The notes beneath the pieces are model-generated. The model was not told where the DNA came from. It worked only from the letters and a program-made list of their open reading frames with translations, and made no database searches. The position numbers were made by a program, and so were the translations under genes. This document shows positions 34,899 through 43,624 of a stretch of DNA of 64,000 nucleotides, in pieces. The stretch comes from Chryseobacterium sp. (GTDB lineage Bacteria; Bacteroidota; Bacteroidia; Flavobacteriales; Weeksellaceae). Within the stretch, counting starts at the first letter, position 1, and every line of letters begins with the position of its first letter. Location: NCBI RefSeq assembly GCF_029240215.1, contig NZ_JARBTK010000004.1:62001-126000 (forward strand). The letters run 5' to 3'.

Positions 34899-35618
34899 GA
34901 AGTAACAAAGTATTCCGGAGAACTTATTCCCCAACAAGACAAAAACTGGCAAGGAAGACCCGAATGGTTTTTCAACCGAGAACATACCGATACCTACGAA
35001 TTGTGGTATGAAGGCCGATACAAACGTGCCGAAATCTGGCAGAAAAAAGTAATGGAACAGCTCGTTTCCAAAGATCAGAGAGTAAAAACACTATTAGAAT
35101 TCGGCTGTGGCACTACCCGATTTACCCGTTGGTGGAAAAACATTGGGATCGAAGCAACAGGCGGAGATATTTCGCCTCTAATGCTCTCACAGGCGATTCA
35201 TCTTTTTGAAGGCGATCTGGTGATGGCAGATTCTCATTTTATGCCTTTTAAAGATCATACTTTTGATTCATTGGCATTTATCACAACATTTGAATATTAC
35301 AAAGATCCTGTAAAAGTCATTTGTGAGGCGGCTCGCGTTGCCAAATACGGAATCGCCATGGGGATGATGAACAGAAACTCTCCTAAAGTTGCACGAAGAC
35401 GTATACAGCAGTTATTTGGAAAAAATCCTTTTTATGTGACGGCAACTTTCTACACACCGAAAATGCTGACCGAAATTATCGAAAAAGCTTTAGTCGGAAG
35501 AAAATATACGATTGAATGGACGTGTACCGGATTACCAAAATGGTTTCCTGTTCAACAATGGAATGTTCCGGTTGGAGATTTTTTTGGTTTGTATATTCAG
35601 CTAAATGACGTGGAATGA
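34896..35618 (+). CDS. Class I SAM-dependent methyltransferase, TPP-regulated
   Basis: The 240-residue protein has the Rossmann-like class I fold. Motif I is LLEFGCGTTRFTRWW near residue 67, followed by the acidic post-I residue in GGDIS and ADSHFMPFKDHTFDSL (motif post-II/III). It is first in an operon under a TPP riboswitch, with its TGA overlapping the next ATG. The N-terminal extension (WQGRPEWFFNREHTDTYELWYEG) is not typical of generic Methyltransf_11 proteins and may hold the substrate. I infer that it methylates a thiamin-related or co-regulated substrate and is supported by the Trm112-like protein encoded downstream. The substrate is unknown. Confidence 0.85.
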   Translation: MEVTKYSGELIPQQDKNWQGRPEWFFNREHTDTYELWYEGRYKRAEIWQKKVMEQLVSKDQRVKTLLEFGCGTTRFTRWWKNIGIEATGGDISPLMLSQAIHLFEGDLVMADSHFMPFKDHTFDSLAFITTFEYYKDPVKVICEAARVAKYGIAMGMMNRNSPKVARRRIQQLFGKNPFYVTATFYTPKMLTEIIEKALVGRKYTIEWTCTGLPKWFPVQQWNVPVGDFFGLYIQLNDVE

Positions 35619-36664
35619 GTGAAACTTTAGGAAAAATAAATCATTCCCAATTTGAAGATTTCCTGAAACAGCGATGCGGAAAAAAACGTGATGAAGTGCG
35701 TATTGGTCCTGAGTTTGGTGTTGATGTTTCCGTTGTAGATCTGCATGGCGGAAAAGCGATGGCTTTGACGAGTGATCCTTTGTCTCTGATTCCTTCTTTG
35801 GGTTTGGAAGAATCAGCGTGGCTGTCGGTTCATCTGATGGCGAACGATATGGCAACGACGGGTTTTGCTCCGATGTTTGGGCAGTTTGTTTTAAATCTTC
35901 CGGCACAACTTTCAAAAAATGATTTTGAAATCTATTGGAATTACATTCATCAGTTTTGTAAAGACATTGGTGTAAGCATTACCGGCGGACATACGGGATT
36001 CATCGAAGGACAAAATTCTACAATCGCAGGTGGCGGAACTTTGATTACGATTGCTCCGAAAGATAAAATTTTAGTTTCAAAATATGCAGACATTGGAGAC
36101 TCAATTTTAGTGACCAAAACAAGTGCACTTTCTTCAACAGCCATTCTCGCAATGAGCTTTCCAGAAACAGTAAAAAATAAAGTCGGTAAAGAATTTTACT
36201 ATTCTGCTTCAGCGTCTTTTTACGAAACCTCATCTTTGAAAGATGCTTTAACCGCAGTGCAAATTGATAATTCCGGAGTTACAGCAATGCATGATGTGAC
36301 GGAAGGCGGAATTTTGGGAGCGATTTACGAATTGGCAATTGCATCAGGCAACGGAGCTGAAATTATTAACGAAAAAATTCCAATTGGAGAAGTGCAGTCA
36401 GCAGTTTGCAATCTGTTTTCGTTAGATCCGAGATATTGTATTGGTGCAGGTTCTATGCTTATTACCTGTAAAAAAGAAAAAGCTTCGGAGATTATTTCAA
36501 GACTGGAAACCAATCAAATTCCCTGCGCAGAAGTGGGAAAGATGACCGAAAAATCTAATGGAATTAAATTAATTGAAAACGAAAAAGCAAATGATTTAAT
36601 GTATTTCGAAGAAGATCCTTATTGGAAAGCATTTTTTAACGCTTATAAAAACGGCTGGAAATAA
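35615..36664 (+). CDS. AIR synthase-related (PurM/HypE-like) protein in the thiamin operon
   Basis: The 349-residue protein belongs to the PurM superfamily, with an AIRS N-domain ([21 protein letters not shown], then LMANDMATTGFAP) and an AIRS_C domain (SILVTKTSALSSTAILA to HDVTEGGILGAIYELA). It looks closer to HypE-like AIR synthase-related proteins (GGHTG motif, TEGGI motif) than to canonical ThiL, since the ThiL GDDAA-type sequence near the N-terminus is not seen. It lacks the C-terminal cysteine tail of HypE. The TPP-riboswitch context suggests a kinase- or ATP-dependent step in thiamin metabolism, for example a substitute for thiamin-phosphate kinase. That is inference. Confidence 0.75.
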   Translation: MSETLGKINHSQFEDFLKQRCGKKRDEVRIGPEFGVDVSVVDLHGGKAMALTSDPLSLIPSLGLEESAWLSVHLMANDMATTGFAPMFGQFVLNLPAQLSKNDFEIYWNYIHQFCKDIGVSITGGHTGFIEGQNSTIAGGGTLITIAPKDKILVSKYADIGDSILVTKTSALSSTAILAMSFPETVKNKVGKEFYYSASASFYETSSLKDALTAVQIDNSGVTAMHDVTEGGILGAIYELAIASGNGAEIINEKIPIGEVQSAVCNLFSLDPRYCIGAGSMLITCKKEKASEIISRLETNQIPCAEVGKMTEKSNGIKLIENEKANDLMYFEEDPYWKAFFNAYKNGWK

Positions 36665-37293
36665 TGAAAAAGCAAACTGTACAATCAGGAATTTATCTGA
36701 TTATTGATCCTTCAATGGATGAGGAAATTCTATTTTCTAAATTAAATTTAATTGCAAAAGAAAAAATATCAGCTATTCAGATTTGGGACAATTTTAAAGA
36801 AGATCAGAATATTGAAGAACTGCTTTTAAAAATTTATGAGATTGCTTCGTCAAACAACATTCCGTTGATCATCAATAACCTTTGGAAATATTTGAAGCAA
36901 ATTCCTTTGAACGGAATTCATTTCGATGAAATTCCTAAAAATTTTAATGAAATAAAAAACGAGATCAACCGTGACTTCATTGTTGGAATCACCTGCAATA
37001 ATGAATCTTCAACAATTAAATACGCTGAAGAAAATCAGTTCGATTATATTTCTTTCTGCTCGATGTTTTCCTCAAAAACAGCAAATAGTTGTGAATTGGT
37101 CAACTTTGAAACGGTTCAGAAAGTTAAAAATATTTTCAATGGAAAAATCTTTTTAGCAGGCGGAATAGATTTAAATAATCTTAAAAATTTAGATGAATTA
37201 AATTACGACGGGATCGCTGTTGTTTCAGGAATAATGAGTGCAGAAAATCCGTCAGAAAGCATAAAAAATTATCATCAAAAAATTAAAAAGTAA
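36664..37293 (+). CDS. ThiE/TenI-like TIM-barrel protein with altered active site
   Basis: The 209-residue protein has the thiamin-phosphate synthase fold: IYLIIDPSMDEE at the start, LIINNLWKYLKQIPLNGIHF, then a glycine-rich phosphate-binding end IFLAGGIDLNNLKNL and DGIAVVSGIMSA. The pyrophosphate- and pyrimidine-binding motifs of true ThiE are changed. VQLRxK reads AIQIWDNFK, the GVHLGQxD segment reads GIHFDEIP, and the PTxTK loop reads MFSSKTANSC. TenI's catalytic histidine is also absent (GITCNN). The start ATG overlaps the previous stop (TAATG). I infer a ThiE-family enzyme with a different substrate. Confidence 0.75.
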   Translation: MKKQTVQSGIYLIIDPSMDEEILFSKLNLIAKEKISAIQIWDNFKEDQNIEELLLKIYEIASSNNIPLIINNLWKYLKQIPLNGIHFDEIPKNFNEIKNEINRDFIVGITCNNESSTIKYAEENQFDYISFCSMFSSKTANSCELVNFETVQKVKNIFNGKIFLAGGIDLNNLKNLDELNYDGIAVVSGIMSAENPSESIKNYHQKIKK

Positions 37294-37297
37294 AGCA

Positions 37298-37564
37298 ATG
37301 AGAATAAAAACCATAGAAAAACTGTGCTGTCCGTTTGACAGATCAGATTTAGATTTAACGATCATTTTACAAGACGAAACCGAAAATATCACAGAAGGTT
37401 TATTAATCTGTGGCAATTGCAAAAGAGTCTACCCGATCATCAGCGGAATCCCCATCATGTCACCCGATGAATACCGTGAATTCAAACTTGAACAACCCGT
37501 TTTACAACGCTGGGAAAAGCATTTAGAAGGCAAAAAAATAGAGAATTTCAGGTTGATTTCATGA
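37298..37564 (+). CDS. Trm112 family zinc-ribbon protein
   Basis: The 88-residue protein has the Trm112/YcaR pattern: KLCCPFDRSDLDL at the start, LLICGNCKRVYPIISGIPIM in the middle, with two cysteine pairs that bind zinc. In eukaryotes and archaea Trm112 binds and activates several SAM methyltransferases, and in bacteria small homologues sit near methyltransferases. Its gene follows the ThiE-like gene by 4 bp as the last member of the TPP operon. It probably partners the methyltransferase encoded at the head of the operon. Confidence 0.85.
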   Translation: MRIKTIEKLCCPFDRSDLDLTIILQDETENITEGLLICGNCKRVYPIISGIPIMSPDEYREFKLEQPVLQRWEKHLEGKKIENFRLIS

Positions 37565-37612
37565 CGATAACAACAATAGATAATTTCAAAATGCTGAAAG
37601 TTTAGAATTTCG

Positions 37613-37620
37613 TAAATTTG
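37613..37620 (+). promoter_or_regulatory. dusB promoter -7 element, start codon 4 bp downstream
   Basis: TAAATTTG matches TAnnTTTG and the ATG begins at 37625, so the transcript would be leaderless or nearly so. Confidence 0.6.
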
Positions 37621-37624
37621 CGGC

Positions 37625-38620
37625 ATGATAAAAATAGGCAACATAGAACTGCCGGAATTTCCGCTTTTGCTTGCTCCGATGGAAGATGTAAGTGATCCGC
37701 CATACAGACGACTGTGTAAATTGCATGGTGCAGATCTGATGTATTCAGAATTTATCTCTTCTGAAGGCTTGATTCGTGATGCAATGAAAAGCCGAAAAAA
37801 ACTGGATATTTTCGATTATGAAAGACCTGTGGGAATCCAGATTTTTGGGGGTGACGAAGAAGCAATGTCGATGTCTGCAAAAATCGTAGAAACCGTAAAC
37901 CCTGATCTGGTGGACATTAACTTTGGTTGTCCTGTAAAAAAAGTGGTTTGCAAAGGTGCAGGAGCTGGAGTTTTGAAAGATGTTGATATGATGGTTCGTC
38001 TGACTAAAGCAGTTGTAAGTTCTACAAGTCTTCCTGTGACAGTGAAAACCCGTTTGGGATGGGACAGTAATTCAATCAACATCGATGAAGTTGCTGAACG
38101 TCTTCAGGAAACGGGAATTAAAGCTTTGACGATTCATGCAAGAACCCGCGGACAGATGTATAAAGGAGAAGCTGACTGGGAACATATCTCAAGAATCAAG
38201 CAGAACCCAAATATCGAAATTCCTATTTTTGGAAATGGTGATATCGATTCTCCCGAAAAAGCTTTAGAATATAAAAACAAATATGCCTGCGACGGAATTA
38301 TGATTGGCCGTGCTGCGATTGGTTATCCTTGGATTTTTAATGAAATCAAACATTTCTTTGCAACCGGAGAACATCTTGATGCACCGACGATTTCAGACCG
38401 ACTTTTGGCGGTTCGTCAACACGCAGAATGGAGTGCAGAATGGAAAGGTGAAAAATTGGGACTGATCGAAATGAGACAGCATTACAGCAATTATTTCCGT
38501 GGAATTCCTCATTTTAAAGATTTCAGAAGAAAATTTCTTGAAGTGTATAGTCTGGAAGAAATGGATGAAGTAATCAAAGAAACTCAGGAATTTTACGCAG
38601 AATATCAGGCGCAGGTTTAA
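37625..38620 (+). CDS. dusB: tRNA dihydrouridine synthase
   Basis: The FMN enzyme reduces uridine to dihydrouridine in the tRNA D-loop. LLAPMEDVSDPPYRRLC holds the cofactor site, and VDINFGCPVKKVVCKGAGAGVLKD contains the catalytic cysteine region. The flavin phosphate-binding motif IPIFGNGDI and the repeat CDGIMIGRAAIGYPWIF follow. The C-terminal helical domain has WKGEKLGLIEMRQHYSNYFRG. The length of 331 residues is normal. Its own promoter separates it from the thiamin operon. Confidence 0.96.
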   Translation: MIKIGNIELPEFPLLLAPMEDVSDPPYRRLCKLHGADLMYSEFISSEGLIRDAMKSRKKLDIFDYERPVGIQIFGGDEEAMSMSAKIVETVNPDLVDINFGCPVKKVVCKGAGAGVLKDVDMMVRLTKAVVSSTSLPVTVKTRLGWDSNSINIDEVAERLQETGIKALTIHARTRGQMYKGEADWEHISRIKQNPNIEIPIFGNGDIDSPEKALEYKNKYACDGIMIGRAAIGYPWIFNEIKHFFATGEHLDAPTISDRLLAVRQHAEWSAEWKGEKLGLIEMRQHYSNYFRGIPHFKDFRRKFLEVYSLEEMDEVIKETQEFYAEYQAQV

Positions 38621-38660
38621 GCAATATTTATGTTGATTTAAACTTTTAAGTATAAAAACA

Positions 38661-38686
38661 AAACCCATCAAATTCTGATGGGTTTA
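38661..38686. terminator. Terminator of dusB
   Basis: AACCCATCA and TGATGGGTT arms around AATTC, with T-rich sequence after. A near-identical hairpin occurs at 39198, after deoC. Confidence 0.8.
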
Positions 38687-38728
38687 TTTATTTCTACTAT
38701 GCATGGAAAAAGAAATTATTTTTTGATA

Positions 38729-39031
38729 TCAGTTTTCACCTCCTGATATGTTTTTTTCTACAGCTTTTGCGCCTTTTTTACTTTTATCACCTACCCAATT
38801 AGCACCTTTTTTAACGCCTTTTTCTGTAGCTTTGGCTCCTTTTTTTGCAGTATTACCTGTCCATTTTGCTCCTTTCTTAACACCTTTTTTAGTTGCGTCG
38901 GCTCCTTTTTTAGCAGCATTTCCTACAGCTTGAGCGTCTTTTTTTACTGTTTCTTTTACAGTTTGCTTTTCTTGTGCATTGGCAGATAATGTAATCAATA
39001 AAATTGCCAGAATTGAAATTGTTTTTTTCAT
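38729..39031 (-). CDS. Small secreted lysine-rich repeat protein
   Basis: The 100-residue protein has a signal peptide (KKTISILAILLITLSANAQ). The mature part is built of two full copies and one partial copy of a roughly 22-residue unit, AAKKGADATKKGVKKGAKWTG then TAKKGAKATEKGVKKGANWVG, followed by SKKGAKAVEKN. It is therefore very basic, with regularly placed Trp-Gly. I do not recognise a known family. Such basic, glycine-lysine repeats might bind nucleic acid, polysaccharide or membrane phosphate groups outside the cell. It stands alone between hairpins. Confidence 0.7.
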   Translation of the reverse strand: MKKTISILAILLITLSANAQEKQTVKETVKKDAQAVGNAAKKGADATKKGVKKGAKWTGNTAKKGAKATEKGVKKGANWVGDKSKKGAKAVEKNISGGEN

Positions 39032-39197
39032 TGTATTTAAAAATTAGATTAAAATTACTACTTTATTTTATTTAAAATAAATTTTTAAGGTTTATTTCCC
39101 AGAAGTATCCGGTTGAAATATTAATACTTAAAACCCTTCCAGCATTTGAAACACTGGAAGGTTGAATGTAAAATAGTCAGAAAAAAAATATAAAAAT

Positions 39198-39230
39198 AAC
39201 AAACCCATCAGATTTTGATGGGTTTGTTAT
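39198..39230. terminator. Terminator of deoC
   Basis: AACAAACCCATCA and TGATGGGTTTGTT arms around GATTT. It lies at the 3' end of deoC and repeats the dusB hairpin sequence. Confidence 0.85.
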
Positions 39231-39231
39231 T

Positions 39232-39975
39232 TTAATATCCTTCCAAAGAAGATTCATTTTTAATTAAAGCTAAAGCCGAGGAGGTTCCTATCCTTTTGAC
39301 ACCGAGATTGATCATCTTTTCGGCATCTTCGGGAGTTCTTACTCCGCCTGCTGCTTTTACGGGAAGTTTTCCGGCATTATCAAGCATTATTTTAATGCCT
39401 TCAAATGTTGCTCCGTTTGGTTTTCCGTTTTTGGTTTCATAAAAACCTGTTGAAGATTTTACAAAAATTTCAGATAAATCATTTTCAGAAAAATTTTCTT
39501 CTGCCCAATTGGAAATATTCTTAGTCAAATCAGCAATTTGCTCATCCGTTAAAGCTGCAATCTCGATGATCCATTTGGCAACTTTATGATGATTGATACA
39601 CAATTTTGTGCATCGCAAAAATTCATCTTTTACTAAATCTAAATTACCTTTCAGATATTCAGAATAATTGATCACAAAATCTAATTCGTCTGCACCTTCT
39701 TCGATTGCTTTTGTAGCTTCTGCTAATTTTTCATCAACAGAATTGGTACCTTCATGGAAACCAATCACCGTTCCTACGACAACCTCTGAATTCTTTTGCT
39801 GAATATATTTCTTGATCTCCGAAACATAATCGGGGCGAATCATGATTGCAAAAATACCATTATCAATAGCAACCTGCGCAAGATCTTTATCCGTCTGTAA
39901 AGTTTCTTCTTCCGAAAGACCTGATTGAGCAGGTGTTTTCAGATATGTTGAATCAAGATATCGAGCAATATTCAT
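39232..39975 (-). CDS. deoC: Deoxyribose-phosphate aldolase
   Basis: The enzyme cleaves 2-deoxyribose 5-phosphate to glyceraldehyde 3-phosphate and acetaldehyde in nucleoside catabolism. The Schiff-base lysine is in EIFVKSSTGFY, the acid-base lysine in VKAAGGVRTPEDA, and ADELDFVINYSEY carries the conserved aspartates. The length of 247 residues is usual. It is transcribed with the Lrp/AsnC gene 6 bp upstream, so it may be regulated by that protein. Confidence 0.96.
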   Translation of the reverse strand: MNIARYLDSTYLKTPAQSGLSEEETLQTDKDLAQVAIDNGIFAIMIRPDYVSEIKKYIQQKNSEVVVGTVIGFHEGTNSVDEKLAEATKAIEEGADELDFVINYSEYLKGNLDLVKDEFLRCTKLCINHHKVAKWIIEIAALTDEQIADLTKNISNWAEENFSENDLSEIFVKSSTGFYETKNGKPNGATFEGIKIMLDNAGKLPVKAAGGVRTPEDAEKMINLGVKRIGTSSALALIKNESSLEGY

Positions 39976-39981
39976 GACAAC

Positions 39982-40452
39982 TTATACTTTTAACTGTCTG
40001 TAGATTCCTTGCTCCAATGAGATAAAAGTTTCCGTTCTGGTAACACCTTTCATTTTCTGAAGTTTATTTAAAATTTCCATCAAATGATCGTTGTCTTTGC
40101 ATAAAACTTTAAGGAAAATCGTGTAATTTCCTGTAGTATAATGTGCTTCTACCACTTCATTTACTTCTTTCAGTGATTTTACAACGTCATTGTAATGACT
40201 TGGCTGATCAAGAAACATTCCGATATAGGAAACCACTTTATATCCTATTTTTCTCGGATTAAGGAAGGAAATAGAGTTTTCTATCACTCCTGCATGTTCC
40301 AATTTTTTAATTCTTTGATGTACAGCTGTAGTTGAAATTCCTACCTGCTTTGAAATGAAAGCTAATGAACTTTTGGCATTATCCATCAACATATAGATGA
40401 TTTCTTTGTCTAGAGGGTCTAAGTGATAGCTTGTACTTGTTGAGTTTTTCAT
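39982..40452 (-). CDS. Lrp/AsnC family transcriptional regulator
   Basis: The 156-residue protein begins with LDPLDKEIIYMLMDNAKSS, then the winged helix-turn-helix (ISKQVGISTTAVHQRIKKLE), and ends with a RAM effector domain (YIGMFLDQ to VTRTETFISLEQ). It is about the normal length. The gene directly precedes deoC with a 6-bp gap and follows an exonuclease-like gene. Effector amino acids and targets are unknown, although control of its own operon is usual in the family. Confidence 0.93.
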   Translation of the reverse strand: MKNSTSTSYHLDPLDKEIIYMLMDNAKSSLAFISKQVGISTTAVHQRIKKLEHAGVIENSISFLNPRKIGYKVVSYIGMFLDQPSHYNDVVKSLKEVNEVVEAHYTTGNYTIFLKVLCKDNDHLMEILNKLQKMKGVTRTETFISLEQGIYRQLKV

Positions 40453-40481
40453 CGTTGATTATTACTTTTTATATTGTCATT

Positions 40482-41414
40482 TTATTTCTTTAATACTACA
40501 AAAACAGGAAAATGATCACTGTAACCTCCCAAATAACGGGTTCCTGCATAGGTTCTGAATGGTCTTTCATTAAACATTTTATTGCGGCTCCTTAGCTTTT
40601 CCGGCTTAAAAATTCTGGCATCGTAAAAAGACAGAAGACGGTCATTCTCAAAGAAAGACTGCGATAACAGAATTTGATCAAATAATAAACCAGACTTATA
40701 ATGAAATGCAGAATAATTCTTAGTTGAATAAAGTTCCTGAAAAGGATTTTGAATCACTTTATTGCCTTTATCATCAAAAAGAATCTTCACTAAATTTTCA
40801 TCGTCCGGATTTTCATTAAAATCCCCGCACAAAATTACATTTTCTTTTTCTACATTTATGATCTGAAGAATTCTGTTTCTGATCTCGCCCAAAATATAAT
40901 TCCGTTTTGGCTGATTGATATCTTTTTCCCTTTTGGAGGGCAGATGCGCCACAAAAACATTAATGATCTCTTCCTTATACTTTATCTTTGAAAACAAAAC
41001 ATCTCTTGTGGTGTCATAGTTTTCCGGGTTATTATCTACAATTTCAAAAAAGAATGTGATTGCTTCGGAATCAAGAATCTCAATTTTAGATTTATCATAC
41101 AGCAAGGCAACATCTACCTTTCTTTCATCCATCGAATTATAATGCACAATGCCATAATGAGAATTGAATGGGCTCATTTCCACAAGATCTTCCAAAACCT
41201 TTCTTCCTGAGATCTCAGAAAGACCAATCATACATGGCAAAATACCTGTTTCTTCCTTCATCAGCTGGAAAACGTGAGAGATTTTGAATAACTTATCTCT
41301 GTATTTCCTTTCGTCCCAATTCCTGAGTCCTGATTTGGTGGGATCTAGCCTATGATTAGACGGAGGATCTGGCAAAAATAAATTTTCTACATTATAAAAA
41401 GCAAACAATTCCAT
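40482..41414 (-). CDS. Endonuclease/exonuclease/phosphatase family protein
   Basis: The 310-residue protein has the EEP metal-dependent fold. FYNVENLFLPDPP is the first motif, IGLSEISGRKVLEDL carries the catalytic glutamate, ILCGDFNENPDD is the asparagine/aspartate motif and GGYSDHFPVF contains the terminal SDH. No signal peptide is present, so it acts in the cytoplasm. The substrate could be nucleic acid or a phospho-compound. It lies 30 bp upstream of the Lrp gene. Confidence 0.9.
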   Translation of the reverse strand: MELFAFYNVENLFLPDPPSNHRLDPTKSGLRNWDERKYRDKLFKISHVFQLMKEETGILPCMIGLSEISGRKVLEDLVEMSPFNSHYGIVHYNSMDERKVDVALLYDKSKIEILDSEAITFFFEIVDNNPENYDTTRDVLFSKIKYKEEIINVFVAHLPSKREKDINQPKRNYILGEIRNRILQIINVEKENVILCGDFNENPDDENLVKILFDDKGNKVIQNPFQELYSTKNYSAFHYKSGLLFDQILLSQSFFENDRLLSFYDARIFKPEKLRSRNKMFNERPFRTYAGTRYLGGYSDHFPVFVVLKK

Positions 41415-41684
41415 CTAACATTTTTGTATTGACCAGTCTAAAATTTTAATTTCAGAGTGTAAATTTATTGTTTTTTTCAGTACCACACCACATTTAATAA
41501 TTAAATTTCCACGTAAAAGGCATAAAATTTACCATAATCGTAAGCTTGTGAATTTATTCCGATCAAAATTTTAATATATTTAAAATTATTTTCATGAAAA
41601 TTTTTCCATTACATTGTGAATTACGTCAAAATACTGTGTTTGAAAACGATTACAATTGTTTTTTCTTCACAAAAAATAACCTTT

Positions 41685-42359
41685 TCAATGCAAAAGATCG
41701 GGACGTTTTTCCTGAGTAATTCTCACCGCTTCATCATGTCTCCATTCTTCAATTTTTGCAGAATTTCCGCTTAAAAGAATTTTTGGAACTTCCAAACCTC
41801 TATAAGACTCTGGCCTTGTATAAATCGGAGGTGACAGAAGGTCGTCCTGAAAACTGTCCGTCAAAGCACTTTGTTCATCATTCAAAACTCCCGGAAGCAA
41901 ACGGATAACAGAATCTGCCAAAACACAAGCTGCCAATTCACCGCCTGTCAATACATAATCTCCTATCGAAATCTCTTTCGTTATATGCAAATCTCTCAAT
42001 CTCTGATCGATCCCTTTGTAATGTCCGCAAAGGAAAATAAGATTATTTTTTATGGAAAGTGCGTTTGCTATTTTCTGATTCAATGTAACTCCGTCCGGTG
42101 TTAAATAAATCACCTCATCGTATTCTCTTTGAGATTTCAATTCAGAAATACATTTATCTATAGGCTCAATCATCATCACCATTCCTGCTCCGCCACCGTA
42201 AGGTTCGTCATCGATCTGCCTGTGTTTGTTGACCGACCAGTCTCTCAACTGATGAAAGTGTACTTCTACCAGACCTTTATCAACTGCTCTTTTCAAAATA
42301 GAAGTTCTAAACGGGCTTTCCATCAGTTCCGGCAATACACTTATTATATCAATTCTCAT
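41685..42359 (-). CDS. trmD: tRNA (guanine-N1)-methyltransferase
   Basis: The SPOUT-fold enzyme methylates G37 of tRNAs. [17 protein letters not shown] begins the protein, [17 protein letters not shown] is the conserved loop, and [21 protein letters not shown] is the trefoil-knot SAM site. The length of 224 residues is slightly shorter than the E. coli form but normal for Bacteroidota. The start overlaps the stop of the NDH-2 gene by 4 bp, so the two are co-translated. Confidence 0.97.
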   Translation of the reverse strand: MRIDIISVLPELMESPFRTSILKRAVDKGLVEVHFHQLRDWSVNKHRQIDDEPYGGGAGMVMMIEPIDKCISELKSQREYDEVIYLTPDGVTLNQKIANALSIKNNLIFLCGHYKGIDQRLRDLHITKEISIGDYVLTGGELAACVLADSVIRLLPGVLNDEQSALTDSFQDDLLSPPIYTRPESYRGLEVPKILLSGNSAKIEEWRHDEAVRITQEKRPDLLH

Positions 42360-43618
42360 TGTTCCATATTATTTTTTTTATTGGGCGAAATAATCAGTCG
42401 CAAGGATGAATCTTTGTTAAAATAGCTCCACATCCAGTTAAAAAATATCGCCAGCTTATTTCGAACGCTCAAAATAAGCATTAAATGTAAAAACATCCAA
42501 AAATACCACGCTAAAAATCCCTGAAATTTTATAAAAGGTAAATCTACAACTGCTCTGTGCTTTCCGATTGTTGCCAATGAACCCTGATCTTTATACTCAT
42601 ATTCGTTCCATTCCGCAAGATTTTTTCTTAAAAAATTCTTTCCTAAATTTTTCGCCTGATTGATTGCAACATTAGCAACCTGAGGATGGCCTTGAGGATA
42701 TTTCGGAGTTTCCATGTAGGCAATATCTCCTATAGCATAGATATTGTCGTATCCTTTTACTTTATTAAAACGATCAACGATATATCTGTTTCTGATCAGC
42801 TTTTCAGAAGGAAAACCTTCAACCACATTTCCTACAACTCCCGCAGCCCAGATTACATTATTCGACGGAATCTGCTTTCCGCTTTTTAAAAATACTTTAT
42901 CACCATCATAATCAGTCACCACTTCTCCACTCATAAAGTTAACGCCGAGTTCTTTAAGATATTTTTCAGATTTTTCCTGAGCTTCAGGACTCATTACTGC
43001 CAAAGGTTTTTCTGTAGAACTTACCAAATTGATTTTAAGATTATTAAAATTCATGTACGGATAATCACGCGGAAGAATTTCTTTCTTCATCTCAGAAAAA
43101 GCACCTGCCAATTCTACTCCGGTCGGTCCGCTTCCGACGATGACGATATTCCAGTTTCCATCATCGCTACGGCTTTTTTCAAGAATCAGTTTTTCAAAAG
43201 TCATCAGCACGTGATTTCTGATACCGATCGCTTCCTGGGTATTTTTCATCCCGAAAGCTTTACTTTCAAGTTCTTTATTTCCAAAAAAATTGGTTTTGCA
43301 ACCTGTTGCAATGATTAGTTTATCGTAAGTGAATTCAGCCTCATCTGTAATGACTTTATTTTGGGAGGGAATAATCTCTTTAACTTCCGTTAAGCGAAAC
43401 TGTGTATTTCTGGAATTCTGAAAGATTTTCCGGAAGGGAAAAGAAATATTGGAGGGTTCGATTCTGCCACATGCAACCTGATAAAACAGCGGCTGAAACA
43501 TATGATGGTTTACTTTATCTAAAACAATTACTTTTTTGTTTTTATTGTTTAATGTTTTCGCAAGCTGCAGCCCCGCAAAACCTCCTCCGATGATGATGAT
43601 CTTTTCGCGTGTTTCCAT
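42356..43618 (-). CDS. NAD(P)/FAD-dependent oxidoreductase, NDH-2 type
   Basis: I take ATG 43618 as the start, since the ORF-track TTG lies inside the promoter element. The roughly 420-residue protein has two dinucleotide-binding folds ([17 protein letters not shown] and [17 protein letters not shown]) and a C-terminal hydrophobic helix ([19 protein letters not shown]) that anchors it to the membrane. It is the single-subunit NADH dehydrogenase that transfers electrons from NADH to quinone without pumping protons. It is transcribed with trmD and divergent from the GH25 gene. Confidence 0.92.
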   Translation of the reverse strand: METREKIIIIGGGFAGLQLAKTLNNKNKKVIVLDKVNHHMFQPLFYQVACGRIEPSNISFPFRKIFQNSRNTQFRLTEVKEIIPSQNKVITDEAEFTYDKLIIATGCKTNFFGNKELESKAFGMKNTQEAIGIRNHVLMTFEKLILEKSRSDDGNWNIVIVGSGPTGVELAGAFSEMKKEILPRDYPYMNFNNLKINLVSSTEKPLAVMSPEAQEKSEKYLKELGVNFMSGEVVTDYDGDKVFLKSGKQIPSNNVIWAAGVVGNVVEGFPSEKLIRNRYIVDRFNKVKGYDNIYAIGDIAYMETPKYPQGHPQVANVAINQAKNLGKNFLRKNLAEWNEYEYKDQGSLATIGKHRAVVDLPFIKFQGFLAWYFWMFLHLMLILSVRNKLAIFFNWMWSYFNKDSSLRLIISPNKKNNMEQ

Positions 43619-43624
43619 AATACA

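Noticed and set aside
38748-38933. Forward frame rich in alanine and proline opposite the lysine-repeat gene
   Set aside because: It is the shadow of the repeat on the other strand, and the reverse frame has a signal peptide.
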